Origin: Nocardioides pinisoli
GTDB lineage: Bacteria; Actinomycetota; Actinomycetes; Propionibacteriales; Nocardioidaceae
Assembly: GCF_024199985.1 (NCBI RefSeq)
Contig: NZ_JANARS010000011.1
Span: forward strand, 80,018 to 144,017
DNA: 64,000 bases
Reading direction: 5' to 3'
Part shown: positions 40,589 to 50,293 of the stretch, one piece after another
How positions within the stretch are numbered: position 1 is the stretch's first letter
How the letters are laid out: each line of letters opens with the position of its first letter
Made by a program: the position numbers and the translations under genes
The notes under the pieces: generated by a model
Database searches by the model: none
Seen by the model: the letters and a program-made list of their open reading frames with translations, nothing else
What the model was told of the DNA's origin: nothing

Positions 40589-41959
40589 TCACGCCGGGCG
40601 CGTCCGCGACGCGGCCAGCACGCCGAGCACCGCGGCGAGCGCGGCGAAGGTGAAGACCGTGAGGAACGGGTCGAGGTCCTGCCGCTCGGCGGCCGCGAAC
40701 GCCGCGCCGGCCACGGACAGCGCGAGCGCGGCGCCGAGCGAGTCGGCGACGGTCAGCGCGGAGGAGTTGAAGCCGCGGTCGCGGTCGGTCGAGGCCTCGA
40801 GCATCGCCACCCCGGTCCTCGGGTAGGCGAAGCCCATCCCGGCGCCGGCCAGGACGTACGCCGCCGCAGGCAGGACGGCCGACGGGCTCGCGCCGGCGTC
40901 GTGGGCCAGCACGTTGGCGGCGAGTGCCGTCAGACCCGTGAGCACCAGGCTGGTGCCGATCACCATCGCCCGGGTGTGCGAGACCCGGCTGCCGAGCCGC
41001 GACTGCACCTGGCTCGCGCTCGCCCACACCACGCCGACGCAGGTCAGCGCGATGCCTGCCCGGCCGGGGGACAGGCCCCAGTGCTCCTGCAGGACGTAGA
41101 CGATGTAGGCCTCGGCGCAGAAGAAGGTCGCGGCGAGGAGACCACGGGTCGCGACCACGGACGGCAACCCGCGACGCAGGGTGCGGCTGCCGGGCGGCAG
41201 CAGGCGGCCCAGCGAGACCCACACACCCGCGAGGGCCGCGAGGGCGCCGACCGCGGCGACCCCGCGGGCGGAGCCGACGAGCTCCAGCACCAGGACCGCC
41301 ACGGCCCCGAGCGCCGCCCACCACAGGCGGGAGACGGGCGTGTCGGTGCCCTCGGCGTGCGGCTCGAGGCCGCGGAGCGCGGGCGCCAGCAGCACGAGGG
41401 CGAGGGCGACCAGGGCGACCGCGCCGAGGAAGACCCAGCGCCAGCTCCACACATCGGCCACGAGCGCGGCGACGCCGGGGCCGAACAGGGCGGGCAGGAC
41501 CCACGCCGCGGCGAACGAGGCGAAGACCGCGGGCCGGAGCGTGGCCGGGAAGACGAGGCCGACGACGACGTACAAGCCGACCGTCAGGGCCCCGCCACCG
41601 AGCCCCTGCAGGACCCGGCCGACGAGCAGCACCTCCATCGACGGCGCCGCCCCGCACACGAGCAGCCCGGCCGAGAAGAGCGCCATCGACGCGAGCAGCG
41701 GCACCACCGGCCCGGTGCGGTCGCTCCACATGCCCGCGGCGACCATGCCGACGACCCCGCTGGCCAGCGGCGCGGCGAAGGCGAGGGCGTAGAGGTCGAG
41801 CCCGTCGAGGTCGCGCGCGACGGTGGGCATCACGGTGGCCACGGCCATCGCCTCGAACGCGACGAAGGCGATCAGGCCGAACATCGCGACGGTCGTGGCC
41901 GCGTAGGCGGGGGAGAGGATGCGCTCGCGCGGCTCGGCGGAGGGCGGGCTGGTCGTCAC
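40589..41959 (-). CDS. MFS transporter
   Basis: 456 residues with about 12-14 TM helices. MWSDRTGPVVPLLA is motif A-like after helix 2; VGRVLQGLGGGALTVGLY and the MPTVARDLDG start are typical of drug-efflux MFS members. GTG start lies 7 bases after TACCGT, no ribosome site. Divergent from the LLM oxidoreductase at 42048. Substrate unknown. Confidence 0.88.
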   Translation of the reverse strand: MTTSPPSAEPRERILSPAYAATTVAMFGLIAFVAFEAMAVATVMPTVARDLDGLDLYALAFAAPLASGVVGMVAAGMWSDRTGPVVPLLASMALFSAGLLVCGAAPSMEVLLVGRVLQGLGGGALTVGLYVVVGLVFPATLRPAVFASFAAAWVLPALFGPGVAALVADVWSWRWVFLGAVALVALALVLLAPALRGLEPHAEGTDTPVSRLWWAALGAVAVLVLELVGSARGVAAVGALAALAGVWVSLGRLLPPGSRTLRRGLPSVVATRGLLAATFFCAEAYIVYVLQEHWGLSPGRAGIALTCVGVVWASASQVQSRLGSRVSHTRAMVIGTSLVLTGLTALAANVLAHDAGASPSAVLPAAAYVLAGAGMGFAYPRTGVAMLEASTDRDRGFNSSALTVADSLGAALALSVAGAAFAAAERQDLDPFLTVFTFAALAAVLGVLAASRTRPA

Positions 41960-41966
41960 TGGTCCG

Positions 41967-41972
41967 ACGGTA
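41967..41972 (-). promoter_or_regulatory. -10 element for MFS gene
   Basis: TACCGT on the minus strand, 7 bases before GTG 41959. Confidence 0.45.
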
Positions 41973-42047
41973 GGACCTCACGTGCACTCGAGGCCAACCC
42001 GTCGATGCCGTCGGAATAACGAACCACGTGCTGACGCTGCACGGACA

Positions 42048-43094
42048 GTGACTGCTCTCTCCGTCGACCTGTCCGTGCTCGACCTCGTCCCCGTCCGCAG
42101 CGACCAGACCACGGGTGATGCCATCGCCGCCTCGCGGGGCCTCGCGCAGGTCGCCGACGAGCTCGGCTACCGCCGCTACTGGGTCGCGGAGCACCACAAC
42201 ATGCCGGCCGTGGCCGCGACCAACCCGCCGGTCCTCATCGCCATGCTGGCCTCGGCCACCGAGCGGATCCGCGTCGGGTCGGGCGGCGTCATGCTGCCCA
42301 ACCACGCACCGCTCGTGGTGGCCGAGCAATTCGCGCTGCTCGAGGCCGCCTTCCCCGGCCGCATCGACCTCGGCATCGGCCGGGCGCCCGGCACCGACCC
42401 GCTCACCAGGTACGTCCTGCGCGGGGGCAGTGCCGAGTCCGCCGACGACGCCGTGGCGAAGTTCCCCGACTACGTCGAGGACATCCGCACCCTGATGACG
42501 ACCGACGGCGTCGAGCTGCAGGTCGGACCGCGCCGGCAGCCGCTGCGGGCCACGCCGTCGGCCCGCACGGTCGCCGACATGTGGCTGCTGGGGTCGTCGG
42601 ACTACTCCGCGCGCCTGGCCGCCGAGAAGGGCCTGCCCTACGTCTTCGCGCACCACTTCTCGGGCGAGGGCACCGGCGTCGCGCTCGACCTCTACCGCTC
42701 GTCCTACCGCCCCTCGCCGGAGTACCCGGAGCCGCGGACCTTCCTCACCGTCAACGCCGTCGTCGCCGAGACCGAGGAGGAGGCGCGCCGCCGGGCGCTG
42801 CCCAACGTGCAGCAGATGATCGCCCTGCGCACCGGTGCGCCGCTGCACCCGCAGCGGCTCGTCGAGGAGGCCGAGGCCGCCGAGATGACCGACGACCAGC
42901 GCTCCTTCGGCGACGCGATGGCGCGGCGCTGGATCGTCGGCGCGCCCGACCATGCCCGCGCCCGCATCGAGGAGCTCGCGAGCGAGCACGGCGTCGACGA
43001 GGTGATGGTGCACCCCGTCGCGGGCGCCGCGGCCGGGACGGACGTACGCACCTCACCTGCGCGCGAGGAGACGCTGCGGCTCCTCGCGGGCTGA
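42048..43094 (+). CDS. LLM-class flavin-dependent oxidoreductase
   Basis: 348 residues. LSVLDLVPVRSDQT start, RYWVAEHHNMPAVA, RVGSGGVMLPNHAPLVVAEQF and RIDLGIGRAPGTD identify the MsnO8/YhbW-like group of luciferase-fold oxidoreductases. It uses FMN or F420; the sequence alone does not decide which. GTG 42048 gives the family N-terminus; extensions would overlap the divergent MFS gene. Confidence 0.88.
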   Translation: MTALSVDLSVLDLVPVRSDQTTGDAIAASRGLAQVADELGYRRYWVAEHHNMPAVAATNPPVLIAMLASATERIRVGSGGVMLPNHAPLVVAEQFALLEAAFPGRIDLGIGRAPGTDPLTRYVLRGGSAESADDAVAKFPDYVEDIRTLMTTDGVELQVGPRRQPLRATPSARTVADMWLLGSSDYSARLAAEKGLPYVFAHHFSGEGTGVALDLYRSSYRPSPEYPEPRTFLTVNAVVAETEEEARRRALPNVQQMIALRTGAPLHPQRLVEEAEAAEMTDDQRSFGDAMARRWIVGAPDHARARIEELASEHGVDEVMVHPVAGAAAGTDVRTSPAREETLRLLAG

Positions 43095-43115
43095 GCCGAC
43101 GTCAGCCCACGACGG

Positions 43116-43511
43116 TCAGTGCCGCTCCTCGAGCCCGACGGACTGGCGCAGGCTCTCCGCGGCCTCGCGCAGGGCGGGGTCGTCGGCCGCCCGTGAGTCC
43201 ATCAGGGCCGCCAGGGCCTCGGCCAGCACGTTGAGCTTCTCCTGCATGGCCTCGGTGTTGCGCCGGCCGGCGTTCTCCAGCAGCACCAGCAGCAGCAGCG
43301 AGAGCACCGCGCCGAAGGTGTGGATGGCGAGCTCCCACTTGGTGGTGCTCTTCCAGAACGGGTAGCTCGCCGCCCAGATGACGACGACCGCGACGACGAC
43401 CGCGAAGAACGGCGCCCGGCTGATCACCTTCGTCGACAGCTCGACGAACCGTTCGAACGGGTCGAGCCCGTCGTTCTGCTTCCGGCTCTTCGCCGCGTCG
43501 GTGCGCTCCAT
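43116..43511 (-). CDS. Low-affinity iron permease-family small membrane protein
   Basis: 131 residues. Two TM helices (about 34-52 and 64-83) and the WELAIHTFGAVLSLLLLVLLENAGRRNTEAMQEKLN region resemble the PF04120-type family named after yeast Fet4, although the bacterial proteins are short and not proven to carry iron. C-terminal cytoplasmic coiled-coil-like tail. TAGGTT 6 bases before ATG 43511 suggests a leaderless gene. It lies directly downstream of nothing in the two-component operon, since that operon ends at 43521 on the same strand just upstream. Confidence 0.72.
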   Translation of the reverse strand: MERTDAAKSRKQNDGLDPFERFVELSTKVISRAPFFAVVVAVVVIWAASYPFWKSTTKWELAIHTFGAVLSLLLLVLLENAGRRNTEAMQEKLNVLAEALAALMDSRAADDPALREAAESLRQSVGLEERH

Positions 43512-43517
43512 GGACGG

Positions 43518-43523
43518 AACCTA
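43518..43523 (-). promoter_or_regulatory. -10 element for the 43116-43511 gene
   Basis: TAGGTT on the minus strand, 6 bases before ATG 43511; it overlaps the end of the response-regulator gene. Confidence 0.45.
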
Positions 43524-44177
43524 GCCCCTGCCGAGCCCCGCGTCGCGGGCCCGGATGATGACGTCGGCGCGGTCGGTGGCCTGGAGCTTGGCCAGGATGC
43601 TGGTGATGTTGTTGCGGATCGTCTTGGGCGAGAGGAACAGCTCCTGCGCGATCTGGCCGTTGGAGCGGCCGGCCGCGATGAGGTCGAGCACCTCGGTCTC
43701 GCGCTCGGTGAGCTCGGGGAAGGGACGCTCGGGCCGCGTCGCCGGGGCGAGCACCTCCGCGATGCGCGCCGCCAGGGAGGCGCCGAAGACCACGCCGCCG
43801 GCGTGGACGGTGGAGACGGCCCGCACGATCTCGTCCTGCTCGGCCCCCTTGCGGAGGTAGCCGCGCGCCCCCGCCCGCAGCGCCGACAGCACGGTGCCGT
43901 CGTCCTCGCCCATCGTGAGCACCAGGACTCCGATCCCGGGCTGCGCGGCGACCACCGCACGCGTCGCCTCGATGCCGTTGAGCCCGGGCATCTGCACGTC
44001 CATGATCACGACGTCGGGGCGGTGCTCGGCAGCCAGTGCGACCGCCTCGGCCCCGTCGGCCGCGCGGGCGACGACCTCGATGCCGGGCAGCGGGTCGAGC
44101 AGCGAGGCCAGCCCGTCGCGGTAGACCGGGTGGTCGTCGGCGATCAGCAGCCGGATCGGACTGGTCGGATCGGTCAT
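43521..44177 (-). CDS. NarL/LuxR-type response regulator
   Basis: 218 residues. Receiver domain with phospho-acceptor Asp60 (VVIMDVQMPG) and Lys in YLRKG, then a LuxR helix-turn-helix (LTERETEVLDLIAAGRSNGQIAQELFLSPKTIRNNI). ATG overlaps the sensor kinase stop (ATGA), so the pair is one operon. A palindrome at 46271 upstream of the operon is a candidate own target. Confidence 0.93.
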   Translation of the reverse strand: MTDPTSPIRLLIADDHPVYRDGLASLLDPLPGIEVVARAADGAEAVALAAEHRPDVVIMDVQMPGLNGIEATRAVVAAQPGIGVLVLTMGEDDGTVLSALRAGARGYLRKGAEQDEIVRAVSTVHAGGVVFGASLAARIAEVLAPATRPERPFPELTERETEVLDLIAAGRSNGQIAQELFLSPKTIRNNITSILAKLQATDRADVIIRARDAGLGRG

Positions 44178-46225
44178 CGGGTGGCCCCCTCGTCGTCGTG
44201 CCCAGTGTCGGTGACGTGGCCGCCGTAGGGCAGCACCGCGCGCACGGTCGTACCACCGCCCTCCGGGCACACCACCTCGCAGCGGCCGCCGAGCTCCTCG
44301 GCCCGCTCGCGCAGCGACAGCAGGCCCACGCCCGCGGTCACGTCCTCCGCGATGCCGCGACCGTCGTCGGCGACGACGACCGTGAGCGCCGCCGGCCCGG
44401 CCTCGAGGCACACGTCGACGTGGCTCGCGCCGGCGTGCTTCACCACGTTGGTCAGCGCCTCGGACACGATCCGGTAGGCCGCGACCTCCACGGCCGCGGG
44501 CAGTCCGGTGGTCCCGTCGGCGCGGACGCTGACGTCGACCTCGGACCGCACCCGCTCGGCCTGCTGTCGCACGGCGGCCTCGAGGCCGAGGTCGTCGAGG
44601 GCGGGCGGGCGGAGGTCGTGCACGAGGCGGCGTACGTCGTCGAGGGCCTCGCCGACCTCCGTGCGGGCCACGGCCACCAGCTCGCGGGCGCGGTCCGGGT
44701 CGGCCTCGATCGCGTTGCCGGCGGCCTGCAGCCGGAGGGCGACTCCGCCGAGGGCGGGGCCGAGGCCGTCGTGCAGGTCGCGCCGGATGCGCCGACGGTC
44801 GTCCTCGCGGCCGAGGACGAGGCGCTCGCGGCTCTCCTGCAGCTCGGTGGCCAGCAGCCGGGCGCGGATCGCGACGGCCGCTTGGCGGACGAGGTCGACG
44901 AGCAGGCCCTGGTCGCGGGGGGACAGCATCGAGCGGTAGCCCTGGGCGGGGAGCACGAGCCGGCCGATGCGCTCGTCCTGGTAGGCGATGTCGATCTCCT
45001 GGACCTCCGCGGGCGGGGTTCCGTGGGAGGCGGACAGCAGGCCGCCGTCGGGGGTGATGACCTCGACCCGGACGTGGCGGACCTTGAAGGTGTCCGCCAC
45101 CGCGGACGCGAGCGCCGGGAGCTGCTCGTCGACGGTCCCGATGGTCTCCAGCCGGGCCGCGAGCGCCGACACGGCGCCGTACCGGTCGCTGCGTCGCCCC
45201 AGCAGCAGGCGGTGGACGAGCCCGCCGAGCCAGGCGCGCAGCGGCCCGTAGACGACGATGGCCAGCACGAGCACGACCAGCGTGACGTCGCGCTGGTCGA
45301 GCCGGTCGCCGAGCAGCGCCGTGCCCGCGGCCAGCACGGCGAGGTCGACCGCGACGACGATCGCCGCGACGACCGCGGTGGTGAGGGTCCAGGCGACGAG
45401 GGCGTCGACGTCGCCGAGCCCGGGTCGCAGCAGCCCGATGGCCACCGAGACCGCGAGGGCGGCGACGGCGAGGTCGAGGAGGACGGTGGTGACCGCTCCG
45501 CCGACGGCGAGCGTGACGGCCGCCAGGACCATCAGCACGCACATGATCCCGGCCCACAGCAGCCACCTCAGCTGCGTACGCTCCGCCGCCGCGGCCTGCC
45601 GGTGCCGCGCCCAGACCAGCCCGACCGCCGCGACGACCGAGCCGAGCGTCAGCACCTGCGCTCCGCGCAGCATGGCCTCGGCCGTGTCGTCGGACCACGG
45701 GAAGGGCACGACCTCGGTGGACCCGACCGGCTCGCCGGCGGCGAAGACCACCGAGTCGGGAGCGAGCAGCAGCATGACCGGCAGCGCCAGCGACGCGAGG
45801 ACGACACCGGTCGCCGCCGTCCGCCACGTGCCCGTCAGCAGGCGACCGGTGGGGTAGAGCAGCAGCAGCGCCACCAGCCCGGAGAGCAGGAGCGCTCCCA
45901 CGCGCGCGACGAACCAGTAGGCGAGGTCTGTGCCGGGGAGGCCGTTGGCGAGGCTGTAGGAGATCCAGCTGTCGAGGGCGCCGTCGACGGTCCAGACCAG
46001 GGCCACTGCCCCGAGCAGCCGGCCCACCGTGTCCCGCGGACGAGCGAGCAGCACGACGACGGATGCGGCCGCCAGGAGCAGCCCGGGCAGCGCGGTCGCC
46101 GTACCCAGGCCGGTCGACGCCGCAGCACGCTCGGCGTCGCTGGTGGCCAGGTCCAACCACGCGGCGGTGGCGAGCGCAGCGAGCGACACCGTCCCGACGG
46201 AGACGGGCTCGAGGACTCTGCTCAC
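44174..46225 (-). CDS. Sensor histidine kinase with large membrane domain and GAF-like region
   Basis: 683 residues. About nine TM helices occupy residues 10-330 (an MASE-like membrane sensor), a GAF-like domain 350-455, then HisKA_3 with phospho-acceptor His485 (RRDLHDGLGPAL) and a HATPase domain with N-box ALTNVVKHAGASH and DDGRG. Partner of the overlapping response regulator. The membrane domain suggests an envelope or hydrophobic signal; not identifiable. GTG start with GATACT 6 bases upstream. Confidence 0.92.
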   Translation of the reverse strand: MSRVLEPVSVGTVSLAALATAAWLDLATSDAERAAASTGLGTATALPGLLLAAASVVVLLARPRDTVGRLLGAVALVWTVDGALDSWISYSLANGLPGTDLAYWFVARVGALLLSGLVALLLLYPTGRLLTGTWRTAATGVVLASLALPVMLLLAPDSVVFAAGEPVGSTEVVPFPWSDDTAEAMLRGAQVLTLGSVVAAVGLVWARHRQAAAAERTQLRWLLWAGIMCVLMVLAAVTLAVGGAVTTVLLDLAVAALAVSVAIGLLRPGLGDVDALVAWTLTTAVVAAIVVAVDLAVLAAGTALLGDRLDQRDVTLVVLVLAIVVYGPLRAWLGGLVHRLLLGRRSDRYGAVSALAARLETIGTVDEQLPALASAVADTFKVRHVRVEVITPDGGLLSASHGTPPAEVQEIDIAYQDERIGRLVLPAQGYRSMLSPRDQGLLVDLVRQAAVAIRARLLATELQESRERLVLGREDDRRRIRRDLHDGLGPALGGVALRLQAAGNAIEADPDRARELVAVARTEVGEALDDVRRLVHDLRPPALDDLGLEAAVRQQAERVRSEVDVSVRADGTTGLPAAVEVAAYRIVSEALTNVVKHAGASHVDVCLEAGPAALTVVVADDGRGIAEDVTAGVGLLSLRERAEELGGRCEVVCPEGGGTTVRAVLPYGGHVTDTGHDDEGATR

Positions 46226-46270
46226 GCGAGCAGTATCACCGGGCGGACGCCCCGTCGTCAGGGGACTGCG

Positions 46271-46288
46271 GTCCCGTCCGGACGGGAC
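46271..46288. promoter_or_regulatory. 18-bp perfect palindrome in divergent promoter region
   Basis: GTCCCGTCCGGACGGGAC lies 46 bases upstream of the sensor kinase start and 120 bases upstream of the membrane protein gene at 46408. A likely dimeric-regulator site; the neighbouring NarL-type regulator is the obvious candidate. Confidence 0.5.
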
Positions 46289-46407
46289 ACCACGAGGGGA
46301 CCGGCGGCGGGACCGCTCTCCCTGTGGGCCGGGCCGCCGGGACGGCGACAGTTCCGGTGTGCCGCAGACCGCGGCTCCACCACCGTCACCCGACAGGAGT
46401 CACGACC

Positions 46408-47028
46408 GTGACGATCCAGCACTCTCCCGCTCCCGCCCGCTCCGACGTCGCCGCGACGGCGCCGGGCGGGACCGCATCCGCTCGCCCGTTCTTGGTCCAC
46501 GGCAGCGTCCTCGCCGCCGGAGCCCTGGCGTGGGCGGCCACCATGGCCGTCGTCGGCATCGACCCCCAGGGCCACGGCGAGGAGGTCGCGTTCTCGCTGT
46601 CCTCCGGTCTCTTCCAGGTCGGCCTGCTCTTCCTCCTCCGCACGCTGTGGCGCACGCAGGCCCTCGGTGAGGGTCGGGTGGCCCGTGCCGTGCTGCGGGC
46701 CGAGGCCGTCGCGGTCGGGCTGGCCATCTGCTCCACGGTGAGCGACGGCCTCGGGCTTACCGACTTCGACAAGGTCGGCTTCATCGTGCTCGACGCCTTC
46801 TGGCCGCTGTCGATGCTGGGCATGTTCCTCATCGGCATCCGGATCGCGATCGCCGGCCGCTGGAGGGGCGTCACCCGCTTCTGGCCGATGGTCGCCGAGA
46901 GCTGGGCCGTCGTCACCATCCCCGCCCTGGCGATCTTCGGCGACACCGTTGGCCACGTCGTGGCCGTCGCGCACCTCTGCGTCGGCTACGCCGTCCTCGG
47001 GGTGCTGGTCAGCCGCAAGACCGACTGA
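46408..47028 (+). CDS. Hypothetical multi-pass membrane protein
   Basis: 206 residues, family not recognised. A polar 30-residue N-terminus is followed by about six hydrophobic helices, ending in VSRKTD. Divergent from the sensor kinase and sharing its upstream palindrome region, it may be a target of that two-component system. GTG 46408 is chosen for its ACAGGAGTC ribosome site. Confidence 0.7.
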   Translation: MTIQHSPAPARSDVAATAPGGTASARPFLVHGSVLAAGALAWAATMAVVGIDPQGHGEEVAFSLSSGLFQVGLLFLLRTLWRTQALGEGRVARAVLRAEAVAVGLAICSTVSDGLGLTDFDKVGFIVLDAFWPLSMLGMFLIGIRIAIAGRWRGVTRFWPMVAESWAVVTIPALAIFGDTVGHVVAVAHLCVGYAVLGVLVSRKTD

Positions 47029-47050
47029 GCAGCACCCCGAGCCGCACTTA

Positions 47051-47084
47051 CGCCCCGGCCCTCCCCCCGCGGAGGGCCGGGGCG
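47051..47084. terminator. Bidirectional terminator
   Basis: Perfect 14-bp stem CGCCCCGGCCCTCC/GGAGGGCCGGGGCG, 6-base loop, between two convergent genes. Confidence 0.85.
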
Positions 47085-47105
47085 TCCGCGCGCCCGAGGC
47101 TCGCC

Positions 47106-49523
47106 TCAGTCCAGCGCGAGCCCGGCCGCCGGCGTCACCCGGGCGGCCCGGCGCGCCGGCACCACGCAGGCGGCCAGGCCCGCGAGGGCGGCCACCGCCG
47201 CCACGCCACCCACCTGCCAGACCGGCACGCTGAACCCGGCGTCGTCGACCACCGAGGCCACCATCACCTGCACCCCGACCCACGCGAAGGCCAGCCCGAT
47301 CGCCGTACCGAGGACCGTGGCGACGCCCGAGAGCAGCAGGCCCTCGGCGGCCATCGACTGCCGCAGCTGCCGTCGGGTCAGGCCCATCGCCCGGAGCAGG
47401 GCGTTCTCCCGGCCGCGCTCCAGCACCGAGAGGCCGAGCGTGTTGGCGATGCCGACGAGCGCGATGACGATCGCGACGGCCATCAGCCCCACGACCGCGC
47501 CGGTCATGATGTCGACCTGGAGGTAGACCCAGCTGCGGTTGCTGTAGCCGCCGCCGAGGTCGGCCCCTGCCGCCCCGGCGAGCGCCGCCAGGTCGCCGGA
47601 GAGGTCCTCCGCGTCCGCGCCGTCGTCGGCGCGGGCCCACACCGCCATCGGCCGCGGGTCGGGATCGAGGGCCGCGAGCGTCGCGGTCGACACCAGGCCG
47701 GAGCGGCCCCAGCCGTAGTCGGTCTCGACCCGGAGGGTGCTCTCCCGACCGCCGGCTGCGACCGTCACCTCACCGTCCTTCGCGACGCGGTCACGGATCC
47801 GCTGCGGCAGCTCCTCGACCACGGAGTAGGGCAGCAGGACCACGCCGTCAGCAGGCGCCAGCCCGGTGGAGCCACGCAGGACGCCGGTGGTGTCGGTGCC
47901 GCTGTCCAGGAGCGGCACCTCGACACCCGCGACGGTGGCCACGGTGCCGTCCAGGCCCCGCGCCTCGCGGACGCCCGGCACGGCGGCCACCCGGTCGACC
48001 AGGTCGGCGCCGAGCGGCTCGTCGAGCGCGGTGATCGTCACGTCGAGCGGGTAGGACTCGTCCATGTCGCGGTCGATCGCGGTCCGCGACGACGCCAGCC
48101 CCGTGAGGATGGCCGTGGTCAGGGTGACCCCGACGAGCAGCGACGCCGCGGTGGTCGCCGTACGACGCGGGTTGCGCACGGCGTTGCCGGTGGCCAGCCG
48201 CCGCACGGGACCGGCCCCCGGGAGCCCGCCGACGAGGCGGATCAGGCGCGGGACCAGGACCGGCCCGAGGAGGAGCACGCCGACGAAGGAGACCACGCCG
48301 CCGGCGAGCATCGCCGGCACCGACCTCGCGCCGACCGCGAGGACGAGCAGCGCGACGCCCGTCGAGAGGGCGAGCCCGGCGAGGGCCAGGCGCCAGCGCC
48401 CGGCCGCCGAGCGCACGTCCACGCCGGTGTCGGGGCGCAGGGCGGCCAGCGGGGCCACCCGGGTCGCCGAGCGCGTCGGGAGCCAGGCAGCCGCGAGCGT
48501 CACCAGGATGCCGACCGCGAAGGCCGTGCCGGTCCACACCGGGTCGAGCGCGGCCGGGCCCATGTCGGTGAACCAGGTCCGCACGAGGGCGACGAGCCCG
48601 ACACCGGCCGCGGCACCGGCGGCGACGCCGAGGGTGGCGGCCACCAGTCCCAGCGCCAGGGCCTCGAGCCGGATCGCGCGCCTGAGCTGGCGGCGGGTGA
48701 CGCCCACGCAGCGCAGCAGCGCGAAGTCGCGCATCCGCTGGGCGAAGAGGATGGAGAAGGTGTTGGTGATGACCAGCACGCCGACGAAGAGGGCGATCAC
48801 GACGAAGAGCAGCGCCATGATCGCGATGACGTCCACGCCGCGCGAGATCTCGGCCTGGCGGGCAGCGACCCAGTCGGCGGACGACTCGACGGTCCCGTCG
48901 GGGGCCAGCTCGCGGGCGAGGTCGGCCGACCCGCCCCAGGCGACCGCATCCACCCAGAGGGTGTCCTCGAACCGCCGCAGGTCCTCCCACGGCACGTAGA
49001 GCGCAGCTCCCATCGCCGCCGGGCTGTCCACGAGCCCGACCACCTCGACGTCGGTCGACGCCGAGCCGCTGCCGATGCGGACGACGTCGCCGAGGGCGAC
49101 CTCGCTGCTCTTGGCGCGGTTGACGTCGGCCAGCGCCTCGCCCGCCGCGGTCGGGAAGCGGCCGTCCTCGAGGGCCTGCCACTGCAGGCGCGGGTCGAGG
49201 GAGGCCTCCGCGACGTCGACGGTCTGCGCGAGCTGGACGCCGTCACGGCTGACCGGCTCGATGGCGTAGCCCAGCGTCAGGGCCGGGATGCCGCGGTCGG
49301 CCGCCACCTCCACGAGGCGCGTCACCTCGCGGGTGTCGTACGTGGTCACGACCCGGTCGACCCCGCGGACCGGGGCGCCGGCGTCCGCCGTCAGGCCGGA
49401 CCGGGTGGCCCCGGTGAGCATGCCGATGACGACGATGAAGGCGACGCCGATGACGACGGCCACTGACGCGGCGACGTACCGGCGGGTGTGGTGGCGCATC
49501 GACGCCAGGAGCACGGTGCGCAT
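47106..49523 (-). CDS. ABC transporter permease (FtsX/MacB-like, duplicated)
   Basis: 805 residues. An N-terminal helix, an extracellular domain, three helices (about 255-420) with the coupling motif FSILFAQRMRDFALLRCVGVTRRQL, then a second similar half ending with LGLSVLERGRENALLRAMGLTRRQL. Two FtsX domains in one chain are typical of actinobacterial exporters of this class. Start ATG is one base overlapping the ATPase stop. Role may be export of peptides, lipids or drugs; undetermined. Confidence 0.9.
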   Translation of the reverse strand: MRTVLLASMRHHTRRYVAASVAVVIGVAFIVVIGMLTGATRSGLTADAGAPVRGVDRVVTTYDTREVTRLVEVAADRGIPALTLGYAIEPVSRDGVQLAQTVDVAEASLDPRLQWQALEDGRFPTAAGEALADVNRAKSSEVALGDVVRIGSGSASTDVEVVGLVDSPAAMGAALYVPWEDLRRFEDTLWVDAVAWGGSADLARELAPDGTVESSADWVAARQAEISRGVDVIAIMALLFVVIALFVGVLVITNTFSILFAQRMRDFALLRCVGVTRRQLRRAIRLEALALGLVAATLGVAAGAAAGVGLVALVRTWFTDMGPAALDPVWTGTAFAVGILVTLAAAWLPTRSATRVAPLAALRPDTGVDVRSAAGRWRLALAGLALSTGVALLVLAVGARSVPAMLAGGVVSFVGVLLLGPVLVPRLIRLVGGLPGAGPVRRLATGNAVRNPRRTATTAASLLVGVTLTTAILTGLASSRTAIDRDMDESYPLDVTITALDEPLGADLVDRVAAVPGVREARGLDGTVATVAGVEVPLLDSGTDTTGVLRGSTGLAPADGVVLLPYSVVEELPQRIRDRVAKDGEVTVAAGGRESTLRVETDYGWGRSGLVSTATLAALDPDPRPMAVWARADDGADAEDLSGDLAALAGAAGADLGGGYSNRSWVYLQVDIMTGAVVGLMAVAIVIALVGIANTLGLSVLERGRENALLRAMGLTRRQLRQSMAAEGLLLSGVATVLGTAIGLAFAWVGVQVMVASVVDDAGFSVPVWQVGGVAAVAALAGLAACVVPARRAARVTPAAGLALD

Positions 49524-50293
49524 CAGGCGGTCCGTCCGCGCAGCGCCGCGACGAGCTCGTCCTGGCCGGGGTCGCTCAGGTGGGCGGTGACCGCGCCGTC
49601 GTGGATGACCACGACGTCGTCGGCGTAGGCCGCCGCGTCGAGCTCGTGGGTCACCATCACCACGGTCATGCCGAGCTCGCGCACCGAGCGGCGGAGGTGG
49701 CCGAGCACCTCGGCGCTGGCCTCGCTGTCGAGGTTGCCGGTGGGCTCGTCGGCGAAGACGATGTCGGGCTGCGTGACGAGCGCCCGGGCGATCGCGACCC
49801 GCTGCTGCTGGCCGCCGGAGAGCTGGCTGGGCAGGTGGCCGAGCCGGTCGGCGAGGCCGAGCACGCCGACGACCTGGTCGTAGCGCGCGCGGTCGACCGC
49901 GCGACCGGCGAGCTCGAGCGGGAGGACGATGTTCTGCCCGGCGGTGAGCATCGGCAGCAGGTTGAAGGCCTGGAAGACGAAGCCGATGTGCTCGCGGCGG
50001 AAGAGGGTCAGTGCGGTGTCGTCGAGCCCGGCGAGGTCGCGCCCGGCCACGGTGACCGTGCCGCTCGTGGCGGCGTCGAGCCCGGCCAGGCAGTGCATGA
50101 GGGTGGACTTGCCGGACCCGCTCGGGCCCATGATCGCGGTGAACCGGCCGGCGGGGAGGTCGAGGTCGATGCCGCGCAGCGCGTGGACGGCGCTGTCGCC
50201 GTCGCCGTAGGTGCGGGTCAGCCCGCGGGCGCTCGCCGCGGTGCCGGTGGCCTGGTGGAGTGTCGTGGTCATGGGGACAACGCTCGTCGTCAT
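49523..50293 (-). CDS. ABC transporter ATPase (LolD/MacB-type)
   Basis: 256 residues. Walker A GPSGSGKST (56-64), Q-loop FVFQAFNLLP, signature LSGGQQQR, Walker B IVFADEPTGNLD, His-switch VMVTHE. The EPTGNLD motif is that of LolD/MacB/FtsE-like exporters. ATG 50293 is favoured by GGAGG 5 bases upstream; ATG 50272 seven codons later is the alternative. Lies downstream of a NarL-type two-component system, probably under its control. Confidence 0.92.
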   Translation of the reverse strand: MTTSVVPMTTTLHQATGTAASARGLTRTYGDGDSAVHALRGIDLDLPAGRFTAIMGPSGSGKSTLMHCLAGLDAATSGTVTVAGRDLAGLDDTALTLFRREHIGFVFQAFNLLPMLTAGQNIVLPLELAGRAVDRARYDQVVGVLGLADRLGHLPSQLSGGQQQRVAIARALVTQPDIVFADEPTGNLDSEASAEVLGHLRRSVRELGMTVVMVTHELDAAAYADDVVVIHDGAVTAHLSDPGQDELVAALRGRTA

